Below are positions 26,727-36,834 of a stretch of 64,000 bases of DNA, piece by piece. Each line of letters opens with the position of its first letter. The first letter of the stretch is position 1. The notes beneath the pieces are model-generated. The model searched no databases. It was not told the origin of the DNA and saw only the letters and a program-made list of their open reading frames with translations. The translations under genes were made by a program, and so were the position numbers. Source of the stretch: Pectobacterium polonicum (GTDB lineage: Bacteria; Pseudomonadota; Gammaproteobacteria; Enterobacterales; Enterobacteriaceae); contig NZ_RJTN01000021.1 in assembly GCF_005497185.1 (NCBI RefSeq), positions 22,746-86,745 on the forward strand. The letters run 5' to 3'.

Positions 26727-27317
26727 ATGCTCGACCCTTCTTTTTTCAGCTACGTCACCGTGATGTCGATCACACCGGGGCCAAATAATCTGCTGCTGGC
26801 AACGTCAGGCGTCAATTTTGGCCTACGTCGAACGTTGCCAATGATGATGGGCATTTCCGTTGGCTGCGGGATACAAACGGCGCTGATGGGGGTGGCATTG
26901 GAGCTTCTGCTGAGCTGGATGAGTATGATTCGCCTGCCCCTTACCGTGCTGGGGTGCGTCTATCTGCTGTGGCTATCGTGGAAAATCGTGCGCTCATCGG
27001 CACCTGAATTACAAGGGCGAGTACAGCCGATGACCGTACTGCAAGGGACGCTATTTCAGGCGGTGAACCCGAAAGCCTGGCTGATGTCCAGCAACATCGC
27101 GCTGCTTTATGCCGCCAGCGGTGGCCTTTTCACCACCGTGGTTAGTTTTATGGCGCTAAACCTGCCCTGTATTTTAGTCTGGGCGCTGCTCGGCGATCGC
27201 ATCGGTAAACATCTTCAGGAACCGTGGAAACTGAAAGCCTTCAACGGCATCATGGCGCTTTCGCTGGTGCTTACCACGTTCTGGATGCTAGTCGAAGCCA
27301 TCAACGTCACGGGTTAA
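26727..27317 (+). CDS. LysE/RhtB-family amino-acid exporter
   Basis: 196 residues with about six hydrophobic segments. The family signature S-I-T-P-G-P-N-N-L-L near residues 14-23 and the Q-A-V-N-P-K-A-W-L block near 111-119 are both present. It resembles the cysteine/O-acetylserine exporter branch (EamB-like), but the substrate cannot be fixed by eye. AGGA ribosome site. It is divergent from a MocR regulator, so export probably responds to an amino compound or vitamin B6. Confidence 0.87.
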   Translation: MLDPSFFSYVTVMSITPGPNNLLLATSGVNFGLRRTLPMMMGISVGCGIQTALMGVALELLLSWMSMIRLPLTVLGCVYLLWLSWKIVRSSAPELQGRVQPMTVLQGTLFQAVNPKAWLMSSNIALLYAASGGLFTTVVSFMALNLPCILVWALLGDRIGKHLQEPWKLKAFNGIMALSLVLTTFWMLVEAINVTG

Positions 27318-27326
27318 TCACACGAT

Positions 27327-27352
27327 TTCGGCGGGCTAATCTACCCGCCGAA
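27327..27352. terminator. Hairpin between the LysE-type gene and fhuB
   Basis: TTCGGCGGG (27327-27335) and CCCGCCGAA (27344-27352) form a 9-bp stem between two convergent genes. T-runs are short on both sides. Confidence 0.5.
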
Positions 27353-27359
27353 GTTCGTG

Positions 27360-29378
27360 TTATCTCACCTGCTTGCGTAGCAGATAAACAAAGTAAGGCG
27401 CACCGATAAACGTCGCGAGCAGCCCTGCCGGAATCTGTGCAGGAAAGAGGATCATCCGACCAAACCAGTCTGCAATCACCATCAGCGCGCCGCCAATCAG
27501 CGCAGAGCTGGCGATTTGCGGCAACACGCGGCTAAAGCCCAGCATCCGCGCCATATGTGGTGCCATTAAGCCCACAAAGCTCATCGGCCCGACCATCATG
27601 GTTGCCATCGCGGTCAGCACCGATGCCAGCAGCAACACCAGCAGACGAACCGGTGTGACGGCTACACCAAGCGATCTGGCCGTTGTCGTACCCAGTGGCA
27701 GAATACGCAGCCAGCGCTGACACAGCGGGACAATCAACAGCAGCAGAACCGCAATCACCGCCGTGCGTATCGCGTCAGTCGGTTCAACCGCATAGGTTGA
27801 TCCCGACAGCCAGGTCAGCACGGTGCCCATACGCGGATCGCCACTGGCTAACAGCAGCGCGATCACGGTGGAGAATGCCATGCTCAGCGCGATCCCTGCC
27901 AGCAGCATACGCTGCGTGGAGAAACCACCGCGTCCAGCGATAATCACCATGACCAGCAGCGTCAACGCCGCCCCCGCACTTCCAGCGGGAAGCAGCCACA
28001 CGAATGCGTTTCCGGGGATGAAGAACAACAACATAATGACGCCAAACGAAGCACCGGAGCTAATTCCCAGTACTTCAGGGCTCCCCATCGGGTTGCCTGT
28101 CAGCTTCTGGATTAGCGTTCCTGCCACCGCCAGCATCACCCCGGCCGTCAGCGCTGCCAGAACCCGAGGCCAGCGCCATGAAAGCAACTGCGCTAACACA
28201 TCGCTACCGCCCCACTGCCAACCTTCTGCATCTTTCCCCAACATCAGCGCCGTGATAACCACCATTCCCAGTAGCACGATGCCAAGCACCAGCCACGTTC
28301 CCCACAGACGGCGTTCAACCGTCGGGGCGCTGTTATTGTCGATCATCGCAGGTTGACCGCTATTACGCAGGCGCGGCAGCAGCCACAGTAACAGCGGCGC
28401 GCCAATCAGCGCGGTCGCCGCCCCCGTCGGTACGTCAAGCCACACCCGGCTCAGCCAGATAACCCCCTGATCGGTCACACCGAGCAGCAGCGCCCCCAGC
28501 AGCGGAGCGAATAAAAGGCGGTGGAGTAACCGCCGTGCACCCAGCATTTTCGCCAGTAGCGGCGCAAACAGACCGATAAAACCGATAATGCCCGCCGCAT
28601 TCACCAACTGCGCGCACAGAAAAATCCCCAACCCAAGCGCGCTCAGACGTGCCAGCGACAGCCCAAGCCCCAAATTACGTGCAACGCCGTCATCCAGCCC
28701 CAGCAGGGTTAACGGGCGAATCAACAACAGCGCCAGACAGAAACACACCGCGAGACGCGGGAGAACAAATTGTACATTGCTCCAGTCCTGCTGGTTCAGC
28801 ACGCCGCTGCTCCACAAGAATAAGCCCTGAAGCTGTTCATGATGGAAGAGCACCAGCAGTTGATTGACTGCGCTACAGTAGAAACTGAGTACCAACCCTG
28901 CCAGTATCAGCGTCACTGGCGATAACCGTTTCCCCCAGGCGACGCCAAACACTAATGCGCCAACCATCAGTGCCCCTATCATCGCAGCAGCCTGCTGGAT
29001 CACTGCGCCGCCGGGCAGCGCCCACAGCGTGACTACCGTAATGCCTAGCTGTGCACCAGTGGCAATCCCCAGCGTTGACGGTTCGGCCAGCGGATTGCGC
29101 AAGACCTGCTGAAACAGTACGCCACACAACCCTAATCCTGCGCCAATCAGCGGTGCCAACACCATGCGCGGTAACAGGCTGTAGTGGAACAGAAGCTGCG
29201 GCATATTGTTCAACGTGGGCTGAGTCAGCGCCTGAAACCACTGCGACACAGGCAATTGTTGCTGCAAATTGTAGCTGCCCACGCCCAGCATCACGAACAG
29301 CAGAAAACCGATTAAAACAATGGGAAGTACCAACGGGTGCACAGCACGTTTGTGCGCGACAGACAGAGAATTAGGCAT
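27360..29378 (-). CDS. fhuB: Ferric hydroxamate ABC transporter permease FhuB
   Basis: 672 residues made of two fused FecCD-type permease halves (about 1-335 and 345-672), which is the FhuB hallmark. Each half contains a G-x-x-L-Q motif (G-V-L-F-Q-Q-V-L in the first, G-T-L-I-Q-K-L-T-G-N-P in the second) and the G-F-I-G-L-F-A-P / S-F-V-G-L-M-A-P loop that docks the ATPase. About 20 membrane spans. It imports Fe(III)-hydroxamates such as ferrichrome. The ATG overlaps the fhuD end by 8 nt and has GGAGGCGAG in front. Confidence 0.96.
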   Translation of the reverse strand: MPNSLSVAHKRAVHPLVLPIVLIGFLLFVMLGVGSYNLQQQLPVSQWFQALTQPTLNNMPQLLFHYSLLPRMVLAPLIGAGLGLCGVLFQQVLRNPLAEPSTLGIATGAQLGITVVTLWALPGGAVIQQAAAMIGALMVGALVFGVAWGKRLSPVTLILAGLVLSFYCSAVNQLLVLFHHEQLQGLFLWSSGVLNQQDWSNVQFVLPRLAVCFCLALLLIRPLTLLGLDDGVARNLGLGLSLARLSALGLGIFLCAQLVNAAGIIGFIGLFAPLLAKMLGARRLLHRLLFAPLLGALLLGVTDQGVIWLSRVWLDVPTGAATALIGAPLLLWLLPRLRNSGQPAMIDNNSAPTVERRLWGTWLVLGIVLLGMVVITALMLGKDAEGWQWGGSDVLAQLLSWRWPRVLAALTAGVMLAVAGTLIQKLTGNPMGSPEVLGISSGASFGVIMLLFFIPGNAFVWLLPAGSAGAALTLLVMVIIAGRGGFSTQRMLLAGIALSMAFSTVIALLLASGDPRMGTVLTWLSGSTYAVEPTDAIRTAVIAVLLLLIVPLCQRWLRILPLGTTTARSLGVAVTPVRLLVLLLASVLTAMATMMVGPMSFVGLMAPHMARMLGFSRVLPQIASSALIGGALMVIADWFGRMILFPAQIPAGLLATFIGAPYFVYLLRKQVR

Positions 29379-30297
29379 GCTTTCTCGCCTCCAATGCCTG
29401 ATTCAATACGCGGCAGAAGCGCATCGCCGAGAGCGTTCCGCCATACAGCCAAACGGCAGGCACGCGCTGTAAACGCTGGTTACGCATAAATGGCATGGCC
29501 TGCCAGAGCGGGTTATTATCAAGCTGTGCGCTGATGGCGCTATCGCCATGTTCGAAGCAGAGCACGTTGGCATCACCGATTTCCGCCAGACTTTCAATCC
29601 CCACAATCGTACTGCCCCAAAAACTGGTTTCACCACGCCAGGCATTCTCTATCCCGACGTGATCCATCACTTCCTGAAACAGGCTGTTCTTGCCAATTAC
29701 CAGCACGTGGCGGCTATCGACCAGCGTGATGAGCAGCAGAGGCCGCTCGGTACACGGCTGAAGCGTAATCTTTTCCTGTTGGATAAACTGCGCCAACTCC
29801 GTCAGATGCCGTTCTCCGGCCGCTTTCATATTGAGCGCATCGGCCAGTTTCATTACTGATGCCTGTGCCGACGCCAGCGGTTTTCCCTGTTCGTTGCTGA
29901 AGCCAAAGCCCAGCAGCGGAGAAATACGGGACATTTTCGCGACCGAAGGGCCGTAACCTTCAGAGTAAAGAATCAGGGACGGGCGAATCTGCGTCAGCAA
30001 TTCAAGGTTAGGCTCGGTACGCAGCCCCACATCAATCACCGACTCAGGCAGTGCTGGCTCTTTCACCCACAGGTTATAGTTATGCTTATCGGCAATCGCG
30101 AAGGGGGTGATGCCTAACGCCAGAAGCAGTTCAACGGGCAACCATTCCAGCGCCACAATGCGGTTCAAATCAGGACGTGAAGCGGTGGCTCCCCTACTCG
30201 CCGCCGAATAAACCAGCGGAGACAGCAGCAGCGCCGTCAGCAAACGACGACGTAGCGGGTCAGGAGAACGCGGGGAAGAAAAAAATTCAGGCATCAT
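29371..30297 (-). CDS. fhuD: Ferric hydroxamate-binding periplasmic protein FhuD
   Basis: 308 residues from the first of two adjacent ATGs at 30297; an upstream start at 30342 would overlap fhuC and lacks support. The N-terminus P-L-R-R-R-L-L-T-A-L-L-L-S-P is an Arg-rich Tat-like signal. The mature part carries N-R-I-V-A-L-E-W-L-P-V-E-L-L-L-A-L-G-I and D-V-G-L-R-T-E-P-N-L-E-L-L, both diagnostic of FhuD. It binds iron(III)-hydroxamate in the periplasm for FhuBC. Confidence 0.95.
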   Translation of the reverse strand: MMPEFFSSPRSPDPLRRRLLTALLLSPLVYSAASRGATASRPDLNRIVALEWLPVELLLALGITPFAIADKHNYNLWVKEPALPESVIDVGLRTEPNLELLTQIRPSLILYSEGYGPSVAKMSRISPLLGFGFSNEQGKPLASAQASVMKLADALNMKAAGERHLTELAQFIQQEKITLQPCTERPLLLITLVDSRHVLVIGKNSLFQEVMDHVGIENAWRGETSFWGSTIVGIESLAEIGDANVLCFEHGDSAISAQLDNNPLWQAMPFMRNQRLQRVPAVWLYGGTLSAMRFCRVLNQALEARKHA

Positions 30298-30313
30298 GAG
30301 CAGGTAAACCGAG

Positions 30314-31111
30314 TTAACAAACGAAGCTGACCGGCGCGCCACCCGCCGGATGAGGCAGAATGCCCATGGGAATGCCGTAGATATTTTCCAGCACGTCCCC
30401 TTGCATCAGCGCGACAGGTTCACCCTGCGCAATCATTTTGCCACCGCGCAACGCCACCAGATGATCGCAGTAGCGCGCAGCCATGTTGATATCATGCAGC
30501 ACTGCAATCACGGTGATGCCGCGCTCGCGGCTCATACGCTGAATCAGCGCCAGCACCTCAACCTGATGCGCAATGTCCAGTGCCGAAGTCGGTTCATCCA
30601 ACAGCAGGCAGCGGCTATCCTGTGCCACCGTCATCGCCAGCCAGGCTCGCTGCCGTTCGCCGCCGGACAGGCTATCCACCAGACGGTTAGCAAATGGCTT
30701 TAGCCCAACGAGCGTGATGGCTTCTTCGACCTTTTCCCGATCGGCGCTGCCGAAACGGCCTAATGCGCCATGCCACGGGTAGCGCCCCACGGCAACCAGC
30801 TCACGCACGGTCATCCCTTCGGCAGCAGGAAGCTGCTGCGGTAAATAGGCAACCTGACGGGCGAACAATTTGCTGTCCCAGCTTCCGATCGCCTGTTCAC
30901 CCAACAATGCGGTTCCGCTGCTGGCGGACTGATGGCGACCCAGAATTTTCAGCAATGTCGATTTGCCTGAGCCATTGTGCCCGATCAGCCCACACACTTT
31001 CCCCACGGGAAACGTGATCGATAACGGATGTAGCAGCGTGCGCCCGGCGACGGAAAAACTCACGTCGTCCAGTCTGAAGGGGGTATCAGGCAGTACAGTT
31101 TGATTTTGCAT
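30314..31111 (-). CDS. fhuC: Ferric hydroxamate ABC transporter ATPase FhuC
   Basis: 265 residues from the ATG at 31111, equal to E. coli FhuC; an in-frame ATG at 31177 is possible but gives an unaligned extension, and neither has a clear ribosome site. Walker A G-H-N-G-S-G-K-S-T, P-Q-Q-L-P-A-A-E-G-M-T-V Q-loop region, signature L-S-G-G-E-R-Q-R, Walker B C-L-L-L-D-E-P and H-loop L-H-D. It powers FhuB. It is the first gene of fhuCDB. The fhuA receptor, which precedes fhuC in E. coli, is absent from this position. Confidence 0.95.
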   Translation of the reverse strand: MQNQTVLPDTPFRLDDVSFSVAGRTLLHPLSITFPVGKVCGLIGHNGSGKSTLLKILGRHQSASSGTALLGEQAIGSWDSKLFARQVAYLPQQLPAAEGMTVRELVAVGRYPWHGALGRFGSADREKVEEAITLVGLKPFANRLVDSLSGGERQRAWLAMTVAQDSRCLLLDEPTSALDIAHQVEVLALIQRMSRERGITVIAVLHDINMAARYCDHLVALRGGKMIAQGEPVALMQGDVLENIYGIPMGILPHPAGGAPVSFVC

Positions 31112-31193
31112 AGCGCTTTTGGTTGTTAATGTCACCGAAGGAAAGGGGTGAGCAGAATTCACTATTCCCATAATCATCAGTCTAAAAGAGAAC

Positions 31194-31210
31194 GATAATG
31201 ATTACGATAA
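31194..31210. promoter_or_regulatory. Fur box upstream of fhuCDB
   Basis: GATAATGATTACGATAA matches most of the 19-bp Fur consensus (three GATAAT-like hexamers). It lies 83 bp upstream of the fhuC start, consistent with iron repression of the operon. Confidence 0.7.
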
Positions 31211-31358
31211 AGGCAGCATGATAGGCGCAACGGAATGCCAATCGCAAGACTTTTACCTGTCAGCGTTAGAGTGCTCCGGCAGGAAAAGTGGTATCTGACA
31301 GGGCGTGGTGATCGTCCCAAAATAGCAGGGGCAACAAATGCCCCCAGATTAACTCAGC

Positions 31359-31686
31359 CTCTTAGTCACATTTTTATGCCACTGTTGAGGCGGTTTCGTG
31401 CGCGATAATACCGTCATTTTCATGCTACCTCGTAGCACGCGCCCGACACGGGGCGGCTTAAGCGCCGCTCGCCCCGTGACCCCGAGGCTTTTGGCGGAAA
31501 TTATGCCGCTGACGCGGTTCCTTCGTCGGTATCAGGCTTAACAGACCGCTTGCGACACGTTCCCGACGTGGCGCAAGCTTTCGCCGCGTCCATGCGGCTC
31601 ATCCTAAGCCTGCTATCTCCTCAGCATAATTTTTTACGCCGGATAACGACAAAACCCGTGATACCCCTGTCTTTGTCTATAAGAGA
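31359..31686 (-). repeat. ~328-bp structured repeat element, copy A
   Basis: This element fills most of the fhuC-mrcB gap and reads on the minus strand. It is homologous along its whole length to copy B (53651-53975). The ends are related inverted repeats (CTCTTAGTCACA at 31359-31370, TCTCTTA reading in from 31686). Internal stems: AAATTATGC/GCATAATTT (31498-31506/31624-31632), GCCGC/GCGGC (31583-31587/31594-31598), GCTTGCG/CGCAAGC with inner CACGT/ACGTG (31548-31578, loop TCCCG on plus) and CACGGGGCG/CGCCCCGTG (31447-31455/31470-31478). No gene is supported inside. Non-autonomous mobile element or structured RNA; unnamed. Confidence 0.8.
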
Positions 31687-31716
31687 CAATAGATTAGCCG
31701 GGGTAGTGATAAGCAT

Positions 31717-34194
31717 TTATTGCCCAAACATTTGTTTGATCCAGTCAGCGACGCCTTCTCCGTTTTGCTGGTCCTGCTGCGCTGAAGGCTGTGGCTGGCT
31801 CGCCTGACACAACGCCTGCGGATTATCCGTCCAAATTGGCAATACGCGCCCGGCGCTGCTGCCGTTGCAGATAAAGTTACCACTGGCATCTACCGTCATG
31901 GTCGTAATGCCTTCCGGTGGCGTCAGCATCAACGGCAGCGGCGTTTGGTTCTCCAGGTAGCGACGATAAATCGTCAGCGCACCGTTCGCCCCAGTCAGCT
32001 TGGCCGGGCCGTTGTTATCGCGCCCTACCCAGCTAATCGCCACTTCTTTACCGTCGATCCCAGCAAACCAGCTGTCACGCAGGTCGTTAGTCGTACCGGT
32101 TTTCGCTGCCAGATGATAATTCGGGAATTTCACCGCCAGCGAGCGCGACGTACCGCGTTCAACAACCTGCTGCATGCCATACAGCGTCAGATAGGCTGCC
32201 TGCGCCGGAACCGCGCGTTCCGCCTGCGGGAAGCTCTGATACAGCACCGTACCGTCTTCCGCAATCACCGAACGCAGTGAGGAAAGTGGAGCGCGGTTGC
32301 CGCCGCTGGCGATCGTCTGGTATTCCTGCGCCACTTCCATCGGCGTTAAACTGATTGCCCCCAGCAGCATCGCTGGCACAGGCTGAATCACGTTTTCGGG
32401 AATACCTAAACGCTTCAACGTTGCCGTGACCTGATCCAGCCCTACGGCCATCCCCAAATTGACGGTCGGGACGTTCAGCGAGTTTGCCAACGCATCGACT
32501 AACATGACGCGGCCCCGGAATTCACGATCGTAGTTCTTCGGCTGCCACAGCTGTCCGTTAGGCTGCTTGAGCGACAGCGGCTCATCCGCCAGCAGAGTAT
32601 TCAAACGATAGGTATCTGGCTGGCTCAATGCCGTCAGGTAAGTCGGTGGTTTCGCCAGCGATCCGACAGGACGACGCGCCTGTAGCGCACGGTTAAACCC
32701 GGCATACTGCGTTTGAGCACCGCCAACCATCGCGCGGACTTCGCCACTGAAACGATCGACAATCACCATCGCCGCTTCCAGATCGCTGACGTTACGTCCT
32801 GCACGCAGTGCCGGAACCCCGACTTCTACCGCTTTTTCCGCTGCATCCTGCGAGACAGGATCGAGCGTGGTAAAGACCTTCACGCCAGAGAGATCGTTAA
32901 CCTTGTCGCCAAGCCGCTGTTGCAGTTCCTGACGCACCATCTGCATAAACGCCGGCTGGGGGCTGATAACACCGCCTTTCGGCTGCACGCCCAGCGGACG
33001 CGCGCTCAGCATGTTGTACAGATCGGCATCAATAACCTGCTGATTCTGCAACAGTCGCAGCACCAGATTGCGTCGCTCTAACGTAATATCAGGGTTACGC
33101 CACGGGTTATACAGCGACGCCCCTTTCACCATCCCCACCAGCAGCGCTTGCTGATCGAGACTCAGTTCATTCACCGGACGACCAAAGTAATACAGGCTGG
33201 CAAGTGGGAAGCCGCGAATCTGATCGTTACCGCTCTGACCGAGGTACACCTCGTTAAGATACAGCTCAAGGATGCGATCCTTGCTGTAGCGATAATCCAT
33301 GATCAGCGCCATATAGGCTTCGTTGGCTTTACGCCACAGCGAACGTTCGTTGGTCAGGAACAGGTTCTTCACTAACTGCTGCGTCAGCGTACTCCCGCCC
33401 TGCACTGCGCGTCCTGCTGTGATGTTGGCTAAAAACGCACGACCAATCGAGTACAGACTGATGCCATCGTGTTCATAAAAATGGCGGTCTTCGGTCGCAA
33501 CCAGCGTATCCACTAATAGATCGGGGAAACCGGCACGCGGCACAAACAGGCGCTGCTCGCCATTCGGCGACTGCATCATGGTGATCAGTTTCGGATCGAG
33601 ACGGAAGAAGCCAAAATTACGCTGGTTATCCAGATTCTGGATCTGTGACAAACGATCGTTGGCAAACGTCAGGCGCGCCTGAATTTGCCCTTCTTTCCCA
33701 TCGGGGAAATCAAACGGGCGGCGCAGCATATCGATGCTGTTACCACGCACGCTGAATTCGCCCGGTCGGGTAATGCGGCTCACCTGACGGTATTGCATAC
33801 CTTCCAGCAGGCTAATCATCTCTTTCTGACTATAGGCCATACCGGGCTCAAGGTTGACCATGCGGCCATAGACGGCGGCGGGCAACTGCCAGACTTTGCC
33901 TTCAATACGGCTGCGAATCTGGCTGTCGAGGTATACACCGTAGATCGCCATTGCCACGGCAAAGATCAGGAATAGCTTGATAGCCAGCCCCAGCCAGCGC
34001 CGTCTTCTCTGCGATTTCCGCGTCATGGCGTCATCGCCGTCATAATCATCATCGTCGTCATAGTCGTCCTGATAATCGTCATAGTCATCATCATAGTCGT
34101 CATCCCTACGACGTCGTATAGCCTGCTTACGTTCAGGCTTACGTTTTGGCGTTTTCCCTTTGCGTCCGATAGGTTCGCGGTCATCCCGAGACAT
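31717..34194 (-). CDS. mrcB: Penicillin-binding protein 1B MrcB (bifunctional transglycosylase/transpeptidase)
   Basis: 825 residues. Cytoplasmic N-terminus with basic stretches and an Asp/Tyr-rich tract (about 32-54), then one membrane helix (about 68-90). GT51 transglycosylase domain with the catalytic Glu in [12 protein letters not shown] and G-G-S-T-L-T-Q-Q. Transpeptidase motifs: S-L-A-K (nucleophile Ser), S-L-N and K-T-G-T. It polymerises and cross-links peptidoglycan in the periplasm. The C-terminal tail is Gln-rich. The D/Y tract is coded by repeated GAT/GAC triplets and is likely to vary in length. Confidence 0.97.
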   Translation of the reverse strand: MSRDDREPIGRKGKTPKRKPERKQAIRRRRDDDYDDDYDDYQDDYDDDDDYDGDDAMTRKSQRRRRWLGLAIKLFLIFAVAMAIYGVYLDSQIRSRIEGKVWQLPAAVYGRMVNLEPGMAYSQKEMISLLEGMQYRQVSRITRPGEFSVRGNSIDMLRRPFDFPDGKEGQIQARLTFANDRLSQIQNLDNQRNFGFFRLDPKLITMMQSPNGEQRLFVPRAGFPDLLVDTLVATEDRHFYEHDGISLYSIGRAFLANITAGRAVQGGSTLTQQLVKNLFLTNERSLWRKANEAYMALIMDYRYSKDRILELYLNEVYLGQSGNDQIRGFPLASLYYFGRPVNELSLDQQALLVGMVKGASLYNPWRNPDITLERRNLVLRLLQNQQVIDADLYNMLSARPLGVQPKGGVISPQPAFMQMVRQELQQRLGDKVNDLSGVKVFTTLDPVSQDAAEKAVEVGVPALRAGRNVSDLEAAMVIVDRFSGEVRAMVGGAQTQYAGFNRALQARRPVGSLAKPPTYLTALSQPDTYRLNTLLADEPLSLKQPNGQLWQPKNYDREFRGRVMLVDALANSLNVPTVNLGMAVGLDQVTATLKRLGIPENVIQPVPAMLLGAISLTPMEVAQEYQTIASGGNRAPLSSLRSVIAEDGTVLYQSFPQAERAVPAQAAYLTLYGMQQVVERGTSRSLAVKFPNYHLAAKTGTTNDLRDSWFAGIDGKEVAISWVGRDNNGPAKLTGANGALTIYRRYLENQTPLPLMLTPPEGITTMTVDASGNFICNGSSAGRVLPIWTDNPQALCQASQPQPSAQQDQQNGEGVADWIKQMFGQ

Positions 34195-34296
34195 TACAAT
34201 AACTTCTCCATCAGGTTGTTCACGGCTATCCGCTCTGCGCTCAAGCCGCCTACTCTGTTTCCAGCCCCCTTTTTGGGAAAGCGGAAACGTCTGAAA

Positions 34297-36747
34297 TTAG
34301 TGATTCTGATATTTCTTGGTACGTCTCGTCGGAGCCGTATTTGCCGGATCGTCCGGCCAGACATGCTTGGGGTAACGCCCCTTCATCTCTTTTTGCACGT
34401 CGCGGTAGGTGCCTTGCCAGAATGCCGCTAAATCGCGCGTAATCTGTAGTGGACGCTGTGCGGGTGATAAAAGTTCCAGCACCAACGCCACACGCCCTTC
34501 CGCCAGCAGCGGGCTCTGCTGCTCGCCGAACATTTCCTGCATCCGTACCGACAGTACCGGTGGCTTATCGTCATAATAGGCGATGGGCAAACGGCTACCG
34601 CCAGGCGCTGTGTAATGCGTGGGCAACGCGCTATCCAGCCGCTGACGCAGCGACCAGTCCAAAAGCCGCAGCAGCGCGTCGCTCAAATTAATCTGGTGCA
34701 GTGTCCGTAAATCGTGCACGCCAGGCAGTGACGGCTGTAACCAACTTTCCAACGTTGCCAGCAGTCTGTCATCATCCACTCGCGGCCAGTCAACCTCAGG
34801 CAACCACTGACACGCGCACTGTAAGCGAGCACGTAACTGCAACGCCGCAGCGTCCCAATTCAATGCGTTGAGCCCCTGCTCCCGAATCCAGGATAGCATC
34901 GCCTGCTGTAATGCCTCATCGGAAGGCTTATTCAACGGGCGCGTTCGCAGAGTCAGGCAACCTATCTGGTCGCGCTGGCTGGCGCGCAGAGTACCCTTTT
35001 CTTCGTCCCAGTGCACCACGTTACGCTCATTTATTAATCCAGGTAACCGCCGCTCCAGCCGTTCAATATCCAGCGGCAACGCCAATAAAATCCGCGCGTC
35101 GGCACTCTGGTTATTTTGTAATAGCGCAGGGGCCAGCAGCCATTCGTTACCTGACAACGCTTCATCAGCCGACATCATCGCGCCGCTACCGTTAGCGAGC
35201 TGGTAGCGCCCATCCTGACTGCGCCGCCGGGCGATACGATCAGGGAAAGCCAGTGCCAGCAGCCAGTCGGCTTCGCCGCCGTCAATATGTCCCGAGGTCG
35301 TCGATAAACGGCGAGTCAGCTGTTTTGCACGCCGCAACCAATGGGGGAGCGGGCGATGCAGCCAGTCAGCCAGATTGATCGACCCGCTACGCGGTGGCTC
35401 TTCGAGTATCGCCGCCAGACACCCTGCGGTAGCCAACACATCGGGACCTTGCTGTGACGCGGCATACAGCATGGTTGCCAAACGAGCATCGCTGCCTAAC
35501 GCAGCGATCTTGCGCCCCTCAGTAGTCAACCTATCCTGCTCATCAGTAATATCAAGCTGGCGCAGCAGTTGGCGCGCAGCATAAAGCGCAGGAGCGGGTG
35601 GCAAATCCAACCAGGTTAACTGCGCCACATCGGTACAACCCCACTGTAATAAATCCAGCCAGACGCTGCTTAAATCACTATTCAGGATCTCGGCTTCACT
35701 TTGCGCCGCCGCGCGTTCTGCCTGTTCACGAGCACACAAATGCCAGCAAATACCCGGACTTAAGCGTCCGGCACGTCCGGCGCGTTGTACCATCGACGCC
35801 TGACTGATGCGCTGTGTTACCAGCCGAGTGACGCCGCTTTTCACATCAAAGCTGGCTACGCGCTCAAGGCCACTGTCCACCACCAGCCGGATACCTTCAA
35901 TTGTCAGACTGGTTTCAGCGATATTGGTGGCTAACACGACCTTACGACGGCCTGGTTCCGCAGGCAGAATGGCCTTTTGCTGTTCCGCCAGCGTCAACGC
36001 GCCATATAAAGGACAGAGATCCGTCTCGTTCGACACGCTATTTTCCAGCAGCAACTGCACGCGGCGGATCTCCGCGACACCAGGCAAAAACAGCAGCAGA
36101 GAGCCGTCCTCTTCACTGAGCAAACGCCTCACCTGTCGCGCAACCCCCTCTTCTAAACGTTCCTGACTATTTAGCGGTGCATAACACCGCTCTACCGGAT
36201 AACTACGGCCTTCGGAAACCACGCAGACGGCTTCCGGCAACAGCGCTGACAGCCGCGCATTGTCGAGCGTGGCGGACATAATCAGTAGCGTTAAATCGTC
36301 ACGCAGCCCCTGTTGCACATCCAGCAGCAGCGCCAATGCCAAATCGGCCTGCACGCTACGCTCATGGAATTCATCAAGGATGATTAGCGCTACACCTTGC
36401 AGCTCCGCATCCTGTTGCAGCAAACGGGTTAGCATGCCTTCGGTGACAACTTCCAGCTTCGTTGCGCTACTCACGCAGGTTTCCGAGCGCATCCGATAAC
36501 CGATGGTTTGCCCTGGCTCTTCACCTAGCTGCTGTGCCAACCGCCAGGCAACACTCTTCGCCGCCAGACGGCGTGGCTCTAGCATGATGATGCGTCCGTT
36601 CACGTTGCCCTGTTGCAGTAATTGCAACGGCAGCCAGGTTGATTTCCCCGCTCCTGTTGGGGCATTGAGCAACACCTGAGGAGCAGTATGTAGCGCTGTT
36701 ATCACATCATCCAGCACGGCGCTGACGGGCGGTAAAATCACAGACAT
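34297..36747 (-). CDS. hrpB: ATP-dependent RNA helicase HrpB (DEAH-like)
   Basis: 816 residues. Walker A N-A-P-T-G-A-G-K-S-T near 29-38, the D-E-F-H box (I-L-D-E-F-H-E-R-S), S-A-T motif and Q-R-A-G-R-A-G-R motif VI. The long C-terminal HrpB-specific domain (about 500-816) ends in basic residues. It is related to the HrpA/DEAH group; the cellular task is poorly known. It is adjacent to mrcB and divergent from thpR/sfsA, as in E. coli. Confidence 0.95.
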   Translation of the reverse strand: MSVILPPVSAVLDDVITALHTAPQVLLNAPTGAGKSTWLPLQLLQQGNVNGRIIMLEPRRLAAKSVAWRLAQQLGEEPGQTIGYRMRSETCVSSATKLEVVTEGMLTRLLQQDAELQGVALIILDEFHERSVQADLALALLLDVQQGLRDDLTLLIMSATLDNARLSALLPEAVCVVSEGRSYPVERCYAPLNSQERLEEGVARQVRRLLSEEDGSLLLFLPGVAEIRRVQLLLENSVSNETDLCPLYGALTLAEQQKAILPAEPGRRKVVLATNIAETSLTIEGIRLVVDSGLERVASFDVKSGVTRLVTQRISQASMVQRAGRAGRLSPGICWHLCAREQAERAAAQSEAEILNSDLSSVWLDLLQWGCTDVAQLTWLDLPPAPALYAARQLLRQLDITDEQDRLTTEGRKIAALGSDARLATMLYAASQQGPDVLATAGCLAAILEEPPRSGSINLADWLHRPLPHWLRRAKQLTRRLSTTSGHIDGGEADWLLALAFPDRIARRRSQDGRYQLANGSGAMMSADEALSGNEWLLAPALLQNNQSADARILLALPLDIERLERRLPGLINERNVVHWDEEKGTLRASQRDQIGCLTLRTRPLNKPSDEALQQAMLSWIREQGLNALNWDAAALQLRARLQCACQWLPEVDWPRVDDDRLLATLESWLQPSLPGVHDLRTLHQINLSDALLRLLDWSLRQRLDSALPTHYTAPGGSRLPIAYYDDKPPVLSVRMQEMFGEQQSPLLAEGRVALVLELLSPAQRPLQITRDLAAFWQGTYRDVQKEMKGRYPKHVWPDDPANTAPTRRTKKYQNH

Positions 36748-36834
36748 CTCCGTATAAGGTTAACTTTCAGCGGCGAGCATTGTAGCATCTGGATGAATGT
36801 CGCATCGGATGGAATCAGAACAAGAGAGAGCACC

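Noticed and set aside
31660..31690. TGTCTCTTATAGACA resembling an IS50/Tn5 mosaic end
   Set aside because: Similarity is short, no transposase gene or second matching end is present, and the position fits the end of repeat copy A.
31550..31807. 85-codon plus-strand frame antisense to the mrcB end
   Set aside because: It lies across repeat copy A and the mrcB 3' end; not credible as a gene.
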